From positions 62,001 through 126,000 of the forward strand of contig WPDH01000157.1 of the NCBI GenBank assembly GCA_019137255.1: a stretch of 64,000 bases of DNA, read 5' to 3'. A program made the translations under genes and the position numbers. This document shows, piece by piece, positions 1 through 11,933 of this stretch; the first letter of the stretch is position 1; each line of letters starts with the position of its first letter. Below the pieces are notes generated by a model. That model did no database searches and had not been told where the DNA came from. It was given only the letters and a program-made list of their open reading frames with translations. This DNA comes from Corinectria fuckeliana. Lineage: Eukaryota; Ascomycota; Sordariomycetes; Hypocreales; Nectriaceae.

Positions 1-3000
1 GCTCTTTTGCCTGGTATTTTATAATAAGCTTATTACTTTTAATAGTATCTTCTTCTAGCTAGAGGTTGTAGTTACTTAGCTATCCTTTCTATATGATAAG
101 ATACTTAGTTTTTAGTTTTTCTTTTTCTTACTTTTATATTTATAATCTAATTACTTAATTAACTTCCTAGTGTTTATACTTATCCCTCTAGTTTTCTGTC
201 TTATAGTCTTTTATTAGGATAGCTTCTAGTTATCTAATTAGTTTATCTGCTAGCTTAAGTTAAGTGACTAATATTACTAGGTGGATATTAAGGTTGTCTT
301 TTATTTTAAGTTTATATATTAGGTTTCTCACCTGTTTAAGAATCTTATATAGTCTAGTTTTTTTCTCTTTTAGTTTTTCTATATAGTTATCTACCACTAT
401 ATATTCTTTCTTATAAAGTTTTAACTAGACTTAGTCCTCTAGTTTGTATTCTACCAGCTGGTGTTTCTAGTTATACTAGTGTTTTATAGCTGCTTACATG
501 AAGGCTAGGGCAAGTTTAGCTTTATTATAGAGGATATCCTAATTAAAGGTGTTAGATTTATCTTCTAGCTATTATAGCTTATTATTTAAGTGCTGTCTAG
601 TGACTAGCTTACTTAGTGATATATTAATAGCTAACAAATATAAGTTGTTTAGGCTAAACTAGAGGGGGATAAGAGCTAGGACTTAGGGCTGGCCTAGGAA
701 GTTGCTAGTGAAATATTAGAGGGCTACTTTTACCACCTAATTTTGTCTTTTTGTAGCTTTATCAGTTTATAGATATTATGCTGTTAATATAAGAAGCTTA
801 GTTCTAAATGCTGTTTATAGACCTTACTAGAAGTCTAATATAAACTTTATATCTTAGTTAGATATAATACTATATGGGATTCCCTAGTTGTATTATATTA
901 GTTTTGTGAACAATACTTATACCTAGTTCTTAATAATATACTAATTATTCTCTAGTATAAGTAGGCATATCTAACACTACTTATAGGTAATAGTTAGTAG
1001 GCAGTTAAAAAACTACTTTTCTAGGTTTAGCTATAGTATTCTTTTAGCTTTTATAACTAGCAGCCTTATAATAAAGTCTATTATAATTATATAAAATAAG
1101 ATTAGAGGGCTCTAGATAGGTATTAGTTAGCCTAGTGGTTTCTAGTGGTTAGTAAGGTTTTTACTATATATGTTATATTTATCTTATACTACTTAGATTT
1201 CTTAGTATAAGTTGGTTATTATAAAAGAACTTAATAGGTCTTACTAGAATTATACCTCCCCTAGGTGGAAGTTCTGCTTATAATTATCTTAAATAACTTT
1301 CTAGCTTATATCTGTGGGTAAGTATAGCTGTTAGTATCTACTATGCTCTTACAGGTAGATAAGTCTGTTCTGCTAAAAGAAGGAAAGCTCTAAGATCTTG
1401 TTTTTTTCGCTAAGCTGTGCTAAAATTACTGCCTATTTTGCTTTCTTAAGATACTAGTTGATAATTTCCTAGTATAGACTGGTTTATATACTAGCTTCTA
1501 TAAAGTGGAAGATATAAGTAACTGGTTTCTCCCCTTCTTAAAGGCAGTCTAGTTTGCCTTTCTTAGTGCTATCTTATGTATCTTCTTAGCCTAGAAGCCT
1601 TAAGAGTGCGTCTAGTACTATATTAGTTAGTCCTAGAATATGTTAGATGTCTAATAGGTACTAGCTAAGATATTATAAAGCTAGGGTGAGATAATTATTA
1701 TTCTGTAAGGTGCTAGTAAATACTGATTTTTAGCGGACTAGGGTGTAAATAGTAGAGTGGTTAGTAAGTATAATTACTTTATCTTTTTGTGTTAACTGGA
1801 TTATTATCTGAGCTTTCTAGCATATCTAGACTAGGTATACTATTTCTATTTTTATCAGCTAGTAGTTTTTCTTAGTATTGTGTAGGGCTTAGCTAAGGTA
1901 TATAATAAGGTGTATAACTGTAAATAGAATTTTACTAACTTAATCTTAGGTGTATTTTAGGTCTAGGTAATATATTATGCCTCTTATTTCTTATTCTTTT
2001 AATATGTTAGGCTAGATAAATAGTTTTACATTTAGGTTAAAGTGATAGAGTGATTTAGTGTTTACTAGCCTGTTTATAACCTTATAGAAACTATTAATCT
2101 CTTTAGGGGTTAAGATAAACTTAGCTCAGGTTATATAGCTAACCTATTTCTAACCTGTTATTAATTTGCTTAATTTGTGTCCTTTTATGAGTATACTGGT
2201 TTTTCTAGCTTATAGTAGTTTAATAGCTTTAGCGAATCTCAGGATTAAGTGCTATAGTTATCTAACTATACTAATCTATTTCTTAAGTTAAAGTAAATTT
2301 ATTAGGAATTTAATATTTCTTAGGGCTATTACTTATTCCTAAGTGTTAAATAGGCCTAGCTTATCTACTTAGAATCTAAGTAATTAGACTAATAGGTAGC
2401 CTAAGAAGGCTTTCTTAGCTAAGAGGGTAATATTCTTTTTCTAGAACAGCTAAAAGATCATCTAAAGATGCCCTAGATGTTTTATATTATTATTAGAGAA
2501 AATAATAATATTATTAATAAATGTTATAGTAAAGGCCTAATATGGTTAGAGTAGCTAGTCTATAAACTGTTAGATATATACTAGTAAGTTCTTAAATCCT
2601 ATTAAGGCTATCTTAGATCACTTTAATTCTTAGTGGCTAACTACTATAAAGTGATCTTAGTGTTTAAGGTATACTAGGAACTAGTGAAAAAATAACTAGG
2701 TATTAATAATACTAATATGTTATTTCCCCTAGAGTTTGCTAAGAATATCCCCTTATAGGGGTATTAGGTAGGCATTAGGAATTGTTATATTATTTAGAGC
2801 TTATAGGTCTATTACTATATGTTCTTTCTTTTTGCTTACTACTATTTGCTATATTATAAAGACAGGGCTTATAAATAGTGTTAGTTTTATAACCTACTCT
2901 ATTTGTCTTTAGTTATATAGTTAGTTAAATATAGTGTCTAGAAAGTCTCTTCTTTTTTTCCTTAGCGGGTAAGGTTGTGATCTTAGCTTCTATTAGTGCT

Positions 3001-6000
3001 AGTTGTCTGCTAAGAGTACCTTTATATACTTATACTTAGGTACTAATATTTCCCCTTAGTTAGCCTAAATGCTAGTGTATTCTTATATGAGACTCTATAC
3101 TTATTATATAAAGCTGGTTTAGTTATTATAGATTCTTACTCTTTCTACTGTTTTAACTTCTAGGAGGGTCTTATCCTTAGATATACCTAGCTTAGCATTT
3201 AGGTTTAGACTAGCATTTTAGAATCCTGTGCTGGGTTTCTAGTTAGGTTTCTTATCAGCTAGAGTTATAGCTTCTTAGGTTAGGTATTTAAGCTTATAGG
3301 TTGTTAACACTATATCTTTATGTTTAGTAAGTAAGTCGCCCTAGTTAGCTTCTTTAATAAAGTTCTTATCTTTAACTGGTTTAAGAATGCCTAATTGTTA
3401 GTTCTTTTAGATTATTAGTAGCTTCTACCTGTTGTTTATTATAAAGACTGCCTTAGGCTGCCTTATAATAGCTCTAATAACACCTTAACTTTATAGGTTA
3501 AGAAGGAAGTCTTAGCCCCTTAGGATACCTAGTGTGCTTACTTATACTGTTTTACTACTTTTAGGAGGGATTGTGATATATGTGTTACTTTTTACTAGAT
3601 ATTTATAGGGTCTTATATGGATATATACTAAGGCAGGCAGGCACAGCCTGTTAGCCACACCTATTTGCACTTCCTGCTAGGTGTTAATAATATCTACTCT
3701 GTAGGCAGTATTAAATTCTTAGCCTAAAAGTAGTCCTGCTAATAGTTCTAGTATAACCTAAGCTCTAATATAGACCTTTACTACTGTGTGTTCTCCTGCC
3801 TAGTGGCTTAGTAAGTATGCTATAAATGTTACTTATCCTTCCGTCTTATTCTAGCCTATACTGTTAAGCTTAGCCTAATATTCTCTAGTGAAGGTTATAT
3901 CTAGGAAGAACTAGAGTATCTTATGACTAACTACTAAGTGTGTTATACTTATATCTATATAGATCTCTTATTATTTAGTCTTAGCTAGAGTAGCTTTCAC
4001 TTATACCTATATATAGCTATACTTTAAGAGGTGTTATAGGTTTAGTTTCTCGCCTTATAGTATATACTTAATAATAGTAGGAATCTACTTAAGCTTATAA
4101 GTAAGATAGACTAAGTCTTATAGTAAAACTAAGTGGTAGTTATTAACATTTAGGATAAATTTCTTAGTACTATTTTAGCTTTTTATAGTTTTCTAGATAA
4201 ATTTATATACCTCTAGTATAGTATATAGGGATTCTAGGTTATCTTATAGTTTGTCTATATTAATATTATATTATTCTATTACTATATAGGCTATCTCTTC
4301 TAAATTTTATAGTTTTTCTTTAGCGAAGAAGGCTTACACCTGTTCTTAGGAAATATAGTACCCTCTAAGCTTATTTAGCTAGATATTATTAAATATATGA
4401 AATATTTAAGTACTTATATTCCTACTACTAGGTTGCCTTAAGTATATAATTATAAGGCGGAGAGCTAGGGCTAGTAGTAGAGCTGTGTTTTAGGTTAGGG
4501 TTTTAGCAGCTATTATATTTCTTATTAGCAAGAGTGATATAAACTAGACTTGATTTTAGGTTAGTATATTATTTTATGCTTCTAGGGGCGTAAGTGAGAG
4601 TATATATACTTATCCCTGCTAATAGTTGTTCTACTGTGAGAGGAGGCTTCTATTATTACCTATCTGTGAGGTTAGTCTGGCTATATTACTATATGGGGTT
4701 TAGAGGTATATTATTCTTAGTTCTTAGGTAGCTATACTAGCTTAGTTTCTTATTAGGGTGTGATACTTTCCCCTGAGGAGGTAGCTCTAACTTTCTGCTA
4801 TTATATAGATATAAAAGTTTAGTATGTGAAGCTTGTTTATATCTGCCTAGTTGTTAATAGACTAGTAAGGAGCTAGGTAGCTTATAACTTCTTAGAGGTA
4901 AATATTAAGCTTATTAAAGACTAAGTTAGTAAGGTAATTAGGTAGGTATCTAGTAGTGTGTATTATATATTTAACTTTAGATATCTAATTCTAGAAGTTA
5001 ACTTAGTTAGTAATATCTTAAATAGTAAATTTCTCCTTTTATAAAGTGTTTATTATAACTTCTAGTTAGGTTTTAAAACGAGTCTAAATTAGATTAATCT
5101 ATATGCTAATTCTCTTATAACTGTTCTAGAGTGCTGCTTATTAGTTATTAGTTAGGTTATTAGTATACTAGTCTAGAGCTAATCTGAGAAATAAGTATAG
5201 TATGTTCTAAACTAGTACTGCTTTATATTCTGGTTTTTATACTGCGTATTATTCTAAGAAATTAATAAAGCAGAAGGTGCTTCTCTAGATAAGGTTCTTA
5301 TTATCTAGCTTTATATTATTAAAGGATTTATTATAGGTATCTACTAGTTAGAACTTTCTTACTTCTTCTGCTTAGAACTAGATGTATAGTATTAAGGTGG
5401 TGTTTATTTGTGTCTAGCTAAGAAGGTTATATAGGTCTTCTATAATAATAGAGGTTTCTTATACTGTTAGATGTTTTAGCGGATTGTCTATACTTAGGGC
5501 TAATTCTGTTAGTATCTTAACTGTTAGAGCTAGGGGTTATTAATCTACTATTGTGGGTTTCTTACCTTTGTTTAGTCAGAAGGTTAAGTTAAACTCTATA
5601 GGGGCTAGTTTGTTTTACAGACTAGTTGTTAGAAGGAGAGTATCTCTAAAGTATTATTAGGCTAGGATTTGTGGTGGGTTTAACAGGTTAGCAGATTAGG
5701 ATCTTAGTTTATCTTTAATATCCTAGTTGTAAAGCTATTAGGCGAGATTGTTATTAACCGGGTTAGCTATTAGTTGCTAGGTGGGAAAAGGTGGTTATAG
5801 TAAAATAAGAAAGGTCCTAGGGGGGGTTAGGCTAGTTGTTCCTAAGGAGCTTATAGGTGGTTAGAAGATATTTAAGGGTGGTGGTAGGTGTTAGTATTTC
5901 TGTCTAGTTAAGTAGTAATAAAGTTCTTTCTAGTTATATACTTATTTCTTAGATTTTAACCACCTTATAATTACCTTCTTAATTCTAGTGTATAGTTTTA

Positions 6001-7380
6001 ACTTTTATGTTAAGAGGTATATAAGAGACTTAGTTGCTTCCTTAGGGTTAGGTCTAGAGGTAGTATACAGAAGGAATAGGTAAGCAAGTCCTAACTGCTA
6101 ATATTATTTCTAGAGGTAATATTCTTATACTTATATGTTATCTTTCTTATTAATTAAGTTAATTACCTTAGGGGAGAAGAGTTCCTAGTAACTAGGGATT
6201 TCTTAGTGAGCTTTTAGGAGTTTCTAACTAAGGTGAAAGTTAAGAGCTATTTAGAAGGTGTGTAAGTATAGGTAATATAATTACTACTATTTGATATAGA
6301 ATTAACTATATCAGGAGATATACAGAGTAAATACTACTAGGGGGAAGAATTCTTACTTATATGATTAAGATACCTAAAGCTTAAGAGTAAGATAGTAAGA
6401 TAATAAGATAATAATTCCTCTATCTATTCTAGTGATTATCTTTCTCTTTATATAGGGGGAAGTCTTAAAGCACTCTCTAGTCACTCTTTAGGAAATCTCT
6501 AGATAGGTCCTAAGATTTCTCTAGGACTGTCCTAGGATTTCCTGGGATAATTCCTAGCCTAATTGGTGGGAGATTTCTCTCCCTGTTATGGCTACTCTTT
6601 AGTGGCCCTCTCTAGGGTTATAGCCTAGGCTGTTGTCAGATGGTAATAGCCCTCTATCTAGCTTATTCTGTAATAAAATACTTATATAAAAAGACTTATA
6701 CAGTTTAGTATTCTAAGCGAGTAGTATAAATATATAATATACTTACTATAAAATATAATAGTATTAATACTAATACTAACTATAGTACTAAACTACTCTA
6801 CCTAAAGAGAGCCTAAGTAGCTCTTAAAGTAGCTTTAAGCTAAGCTAAACTTAAGTTTAAGTTTAACTCTTATAGTGTTTAAACTAATTAACTAAATAAG
6901 AGAGTAAATACTATTAAAAGTTAGAGAAGGTATCTTAATACTAGTTAGTAATAAGAATAATACCTAGGAGGATAAGAATAAGTAGTATAAGTAACTTAGA
7001 CTTAACCTAAAATTAATTAAATTCTAGTATATAATTTAAGCTAAGCCTTATAAGAACTTATTATTATAAGTATATAATTAGCTTTTCTTATAAAGTAAAC
7101 TTACTTATAACTTATATTACTATATATATATACTAAGCTTAACTTACTCCCCTTTTAGGTAAGAGTAGTAAAGGGTTTTTTATCTTATAGCTTACTATTA
7201 AGGTTTTTCCCTTTTATTATAAATTAGTTTAAGTTACTTAGAAGAAGGACTAAATAGCTATAAGCTAAATTAGGTATAAATAAATAAATAAATACAGTTA
7301 ACTTCTTACTATTTTTAGTAACTAATCTGATTTAATATAGAATTTTAAAGTATTAGTGTTTTAGTGGAAAAGGTGGTCTA
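1..7380. repeat. AT-rich, RIP-like degraded repeat block
   Basis: The block is dominated by A and T, with TA, CTAG and TTA everywhere and almost no open reading frame above 60 codons, whereas the flanking DNA is GC-rich with long frames. Excess TpA with loss of CpA and TpG is the known signature of repeat-induced point mutation in ascomycetes. At least part of it is a Ty3/Gypsy retrotransposon (separate entry). Beyond about 4000 I cannot assign protein domains. Positions 6480-6680 keep a more mixed composition and may be LTR-derived, but I could not find a matching second copy. The left edge lies outside the window; the right edge is at about 7380. Confidence 0.85.
750..3500 (-). pseudogene. 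Ty3/Gypsy retrotransposon pol relic (RT to integrase)
   Basis: Read on the minus strand, about 2960-2750 translates with RIP-type stops into the N-terminal reverse transcriptase region: KRDFLDT, then SPVFII, then a stretch matching VIDLxALNxxTIPxxYxIPL. About 2640-2350 continues with a GFKNLLVYI segment, the catalytic-loop equivalent INNIIIFS (2496-2521), then KHLGHL and LLAKKAFLGY. These follow the fungal Gypsy order FxDDIxIFS, EHLxHL, KxFLGY. Around 845-890 the integrase core motif GIPYSIIS is still legible, followed by N and a stop where D-R is expected. RT before integrase on the same strand fits Ty3/Gypsy, not Copia. Both RT catalytic aspartates read as asparagine, and many Gln, Trp and Arg codons are stops. 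The element is dead. Gag, LTRs and target-site duplications were not located. Confidence 0.8.
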
Positions 7381-8674
7381 AAAGGGGGGGCGGTCCATAA
7401 GTGGGGGGGGGGGGACTTAGTGCCGTGCCGGGTAAGCTACTTACACGCCACACGCGCGCGGGCGTGCCACAGCCCGCGCGCTAACGGCTAACGGCTAACG
7501 GGTGATCCCAAAATGGAAGAATACGGGGAATGCAGGCAGTTGAGTTTGGTGAGAGAGCCCGGAGAGCCTTATAAAAAAAAAGAAAAAGGGAGAGACAACG
7601 GCGCAAGTTGGCGCCACAGACGCCATCGCCAGACGGCTGCCTCTTCAGGGCTTGCTTGTTCCAGGCGATTGTTTTTGGTAACCTTCGCGGGGTGGTGCCG
7701 GGGGCCGGGGGCTGGGGGCCTTTATTGTTCATCGATTGGGCGCTGTCTACCTTGGGGGGGGGGGCGGGCAGGCGCAGTTCGTGCGTGGGTGGTTCGGCGG
7801 GCAGTCTGCCTCGTTGCCTAAGCCACTCGAGGCTGTGAGCTTCAATTGGCTCGCAGGGGGACAAGCGGCGGACGGGGAGACAGGGAACATGGGACATGAG
7901 GGATGGGATGGGATGGCGCTGATGGGTGTCCTTCTGGGCGGAGTTGGTGGGCGTGTCTCTCTATCATCGGCCAGGAGAAGGAGACAGAAGAGGCAGCAGT
8001 CAATCAATTAATCAAGCAACCAACCGATTCAGTCAATCCACGCCCCCGGAATAGGTCCATGGTGCAGATCTACTGGCCGGATTTACATAGGTCTACTCAG
8101 GCACGTCTAATCTAGACTGTCTGTCCCGTCTACAGCGGGTAGATGGATTAGAGGGCACTGTGACTGGGTCACTGGAGACCACGGTGGTTGCGGCAGCTGG
8201 TGGGCTGTGATGGAGCCAGCCTGTGGACTTGGCTCCCTCTGCGCTACTACTAGTAACAGGTACTTCTCTCCTCCCCTAAAACGCACCACGCACCTACACA
8301 TCCCAACCTTGAAGTCCTAGTCTACTTCGTACCTACCTAGTCCGGCCTCCCAAGTCCTACACCCTCTTATTCGCCCTAGGACCTCAGCGCCGAGCTGCCT
8401 CCCAACGCCGTCTCTGTCCCGCTTCATCCTAATAAAACAAAACATCATGGCATCGGGTGGCGGATCTGGATACCTGGGTTTGGTTCCTGTTTTTGATTCC
8501 TAATTCCCTTTTGATTCCATCTCGGTACCTCCCGTTTTGTTGTTGCTGGTGCTGTTGCTGTTGCTGCTTCCCCTGCGACTGAGGCTGTCAAGTCTTGGAC
8601 TGTCAACTATCACACGTCGAGTCAGATCCATCTCTCAACTACTTACTTTCTTCGTCCCTCCTCCCCATCTCGCC
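7381..8674. other. GC-rich spacer and leader of the C2H2 gene, G-runs
   Basis: No convincing gene. The left end has long G-runs (7387-7415), a (CTAACGG)x3 array (7481-7501) and a quadruplex-type run of four G-tracts (7689-7718), then an 11-G run at 7754-7764. From about 8100 on it is pyrimidine-rich and probably carries the promoter and 5' leader of the next gene. Short overlapping frames on both strands here share no family features and look like chance. Confidence 0.5.
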
Positions 8675-11600
8675 ATGGAAACAAAGAAGCGCCTGTCCTT
8701 GGACGGGCTCGGCTCCGGCGCAGGTCCTTCAGCCTTACGTCGCCTTACCCGGAGCCCTACTCATCGCTTGGCCATGAGGCGATCTAGCTCCGCATCTTCC
8801 AGCTCCTCCGTGTCGGTGGTATCTGACGATAGTGAAGCATCGTCGTTGTCGTCGTCTTCGTCTTCGACTTGTTGCGTGTAAGACATCACTCCCCATTGTC
8901 CTTCGTCGTACTACTACTACTCTTCCTCCACCTCATCCCCATTCCACGTCCTATAAACGTCCATCAGTTCATCCATCATCCATCATCCATCACCCAATCT
9001 TCAAGTTTATCCAAACTTACTCCCCCTCTAGCACCCGTGAAACCGCCCGGGATGAATGCGCCCTGTACCGCTTCATCGTTTGGGCCGCCGTCAAGCGAAA
9101 TGCTTGCGATAGGATGACACCCGACGAGAAAAGGGAATGCCCCCTGCTACGATGCCGGAAACGCTTCCCCAACCACGAGCTCATGCTCCAGCATCTGTAC
9201 ATCTGTGACCAGCTCGCCGTCGGTGAGTACTGGTGCTACGACTGCGGAAAGGTCGAGCGCTTCAGCGATGCCAAGTGCAAGCGCTGCCTGGGCCACCCCT
9301 CGAGGAGGAGGAAGATCATGTCCATGGCCAAGAACTTCTTCGGCTCCATCGGCCACAAGAACAAGAACTCCCCTCTCATCGACTTGGACCTTGAAATTGA
9401 TGAGGCCCCCCCAAGCTACGATTCCATCCTGGCCCCTCCTCCCCAACTGCAACAGGTCGAGCTGTACTCCAACGAGATCCACGAGATCGATTCATCCGAA
9501 ATACCGCTGCCTACCATCCTGGAGGATGTTGACGAGGCAGAGTCTGGCCCTGCCTTGGAACCAACACCCGCCGTGTCACCGCTGCCTGCCGAGTCTCTCC
9601 CCATCCGCCCCGTGGAGCTTGAGTCAGCCCCGATCCTCCCAGAGTCCTTCTTCGATTGGAGCCCGCTACCCGACACCGTGACCCCCATGAACCTCATCAA
9701 CCAGGGAGGCATCACAGCCCAGGATGCAAACCAGGACCGTCCTGTCCTCCAGGTCCACACCCGTGACCTGGAGCACTACAGGGCCCAGGCCAAGAGGCGG
9801 AGCAAGATGCTCGCCCCAAGCTCCTCGGTCCGGTCGAATGCGAGCACCGCAAGCACCAACAGCACCAACAGTACCAACAGCACCAACAGCACCGCCAGTT
9901 ACAACATATCGCCCGTGTCGGCCTGGTCTGGTCCATGGGCCAAGGTTGCAGGGTTTGAGTCTACCTTGACTTCTCCCGCCGACGATTTGGGCAGCCCCGG
10001 CGGCCTCCTCCGTAGCAACTCATTCCTCGTCCCGGAAAAGCCTCCAAAGGACCAAGCCTGGGACGACTGTATCAATGGTGTATCAGACCCCTTCTTCTCA
10101 GAGCTGCCTGCCGATATTCCCATGGTGGATGTCATGCCCACCACGGACCATCTTCAGAACTCCCTTGGACTTGATCAGTCTGTCTTCTCCTTCGATGCCT
10201 CAATATCTGCCGACCTCTCCCTCGAATCCAACCTGGTCTTGACGGACGACTCGATGATGCGGCCTGCCGTGCCTCAGCTTACTGTCGCGGAGCCTGTGGT
10301 CGACTACTACGCCTATGCCAACCCACGCTCTCTGATCGGAACTACCTGGGATACCCTGGAGATGCATGTTTACGAATCCATGGACAAGCTACAGCTCATG
10401 AACAAGAACCATTTGGTCAACCAACTGCGGAACATGACGGCACATTCGATCGCAATGATCGGCCTGGAAGCGCTCGGTGATATCCTGGAAGGTCGCCGAC
10501 CCAGCACACCCGTGAAGCTCCTTTGTTTTGTCCATGTCATCTCCTCCTTCTCCCTTGTCGTTCATGAACAAGACGCGCCCAGCCGATGGCCGGATCTCTT
10601 TGGCCAAGCAATGTCGTATAGCACCTGGTTCTCCCGCCAAGATCGCCAACTCTACATCCAAATCGTTGACACCCTCTGGAAGCCTGCCGGCATGTCAAAG
10701 GCAGATGTAGTTAACCTCGTGCGGTCAAAGGCCTCGCCCTCGGTATCGCGGTCGTCTAGCTTGAAGGGCAAGGAACCCGAATCCGTTGCTGCGCACCAGC
10801 CCAGCACAGACTCGCTGGCGTTCGTTGCGCAGTACTACCTAGACCGTAAGCCGCAGTTGCTACAGCTGGAAGTCGAAGCGATGCTAATGAGATGAGACAG
10901 AACTTGAGTACTCGACGATCCACACAGTAGACGAAGTGGATATTCAGACATCGGAACTGTACATGCAACATCTTGGAGATACGACCCTGGACGTAAACGG
11001 CGACTCCCCGTTTTTGATCGCCGTCACTTTCATGCTTAGATACGCGTTCCAGGAGTATACTGCTGATTCCCCTGGTCTTTTGGCCAGCCTGGACGAACTG
11101 CTGCACCGCGTGAACTCGAACTACGTGTCAACTTCGCGGCGTCTTGAGCTGGAGTTGATGCACGCTGGAAAGGTAGGAACCCCCATCGACGAATACGCAA
11201 GCAAAGAGTGACTAACTCGATGACATAGATGTGCCTCCCCTCAGACCTCCACTTTGATAGGTTTATTGTCTCTGTTAGAATGCACATGAACTCGTTATAC
11301 GCCCAGAAAATACCGAATATTTGCCCTAGGATAACCTACTATCGCCATGGTATCAAGCTTTTGGAAACGGTCTTTAGCGCATCTCAACTCTCACATGAGC
11401 AGGCAACAACGGATACGATGACAAGAACGCCGGCACTAGATTCACTTGACGATGTCATCGGGGCTCTGACCCCCGGCAACATCAACGACTTCGACTTTGG
11501 GAGGTTCGATGCAGACCCGCAGATGGACTTCTCTGGCGCCATGACCATCGATCCTCACACACTGGGCGACCCTCAACTGCTGCCGACCCCCGAAGGCTCT

Positions 11601-11933
11601 GCATCGGTGGGCGGCCTGTCAACGGCGGCGACGTCTCCTCCGTCACCGGCGCCAGCCTCGACATCGACCAAAGTAGAGGCCAACAGCTGCTGTGAGATTT
11701 GCGGTTACCGACCGAAGGGAGATCCCCGGTGGTTCGGAGGCAGCATGGCCAAGCACAAGAAGCTGCAGCACGCGAAAACTCCGCCCAAGATCTACCGGTG
11801 TGAGTACCCCGGATGCACGAGTCAGTACAAAAACCGGCCGGACAATCTACGACAGCACCAGATTGAGAAGGGCCATTTCGTGGACGGTCAGGAGGGAAGT
11901 TCGCGGCCGAGCAAGCGGAAGAAGGTGGAGTGA
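8675..11933 (+). CDS. C2H2-type zinc-finger regulator, 997 aa, 4 exons
   Basis: Likely nuclear DNA-binding regulator. Model: exons 8675-8877, 9032-10845, 10901-11172, 11229-11933; the introns (GTAAGA, GTAAGC with GCTAATG branch, GTAGGA with CTAAC) join in frame. The ATG at 8675 sits in CGCCATGG. The N-terminus is serine-rich. Residues about 105-165 hold a Cys/His module (CPLLRCRKRF, then HLYIC, then CYDCGK and CKRCLGH) of a kind seen in fungal C2H2-annotated proteins. A Ser/Asn/Thr repeat follows. The C-terminus (about 915-975) has the zinc-finger pair CEICGYRP..HKKLQH and CEYPGCTSQYKNRPDNLRQHQ, then a basic tail PSKRKK that could be a nuclear localisation signal. The middle (about 480-850) resembles the conserved helical part of such proteins but matches no named domain I recognise. 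Target genes are unknown. Confidence 0.82.
9851..9897 (+). repeat. 9-bp coding tandem repeat (AGCACCAAC)n
   Basis: About five copies of AGCACCAAC with one T substitution encode an Asn-Ser-Thr repeat inside the C2H2 protein. In-frame 9-bp units can change number without breaking the frame. Confidence 0.85.

Noticed and set aside
9724..9936. Short frames with Cys/Trp repeats antisense to the C2H2 gene
   Set aside because: Shadow of the Asn-Ser-Thr coding repeat.
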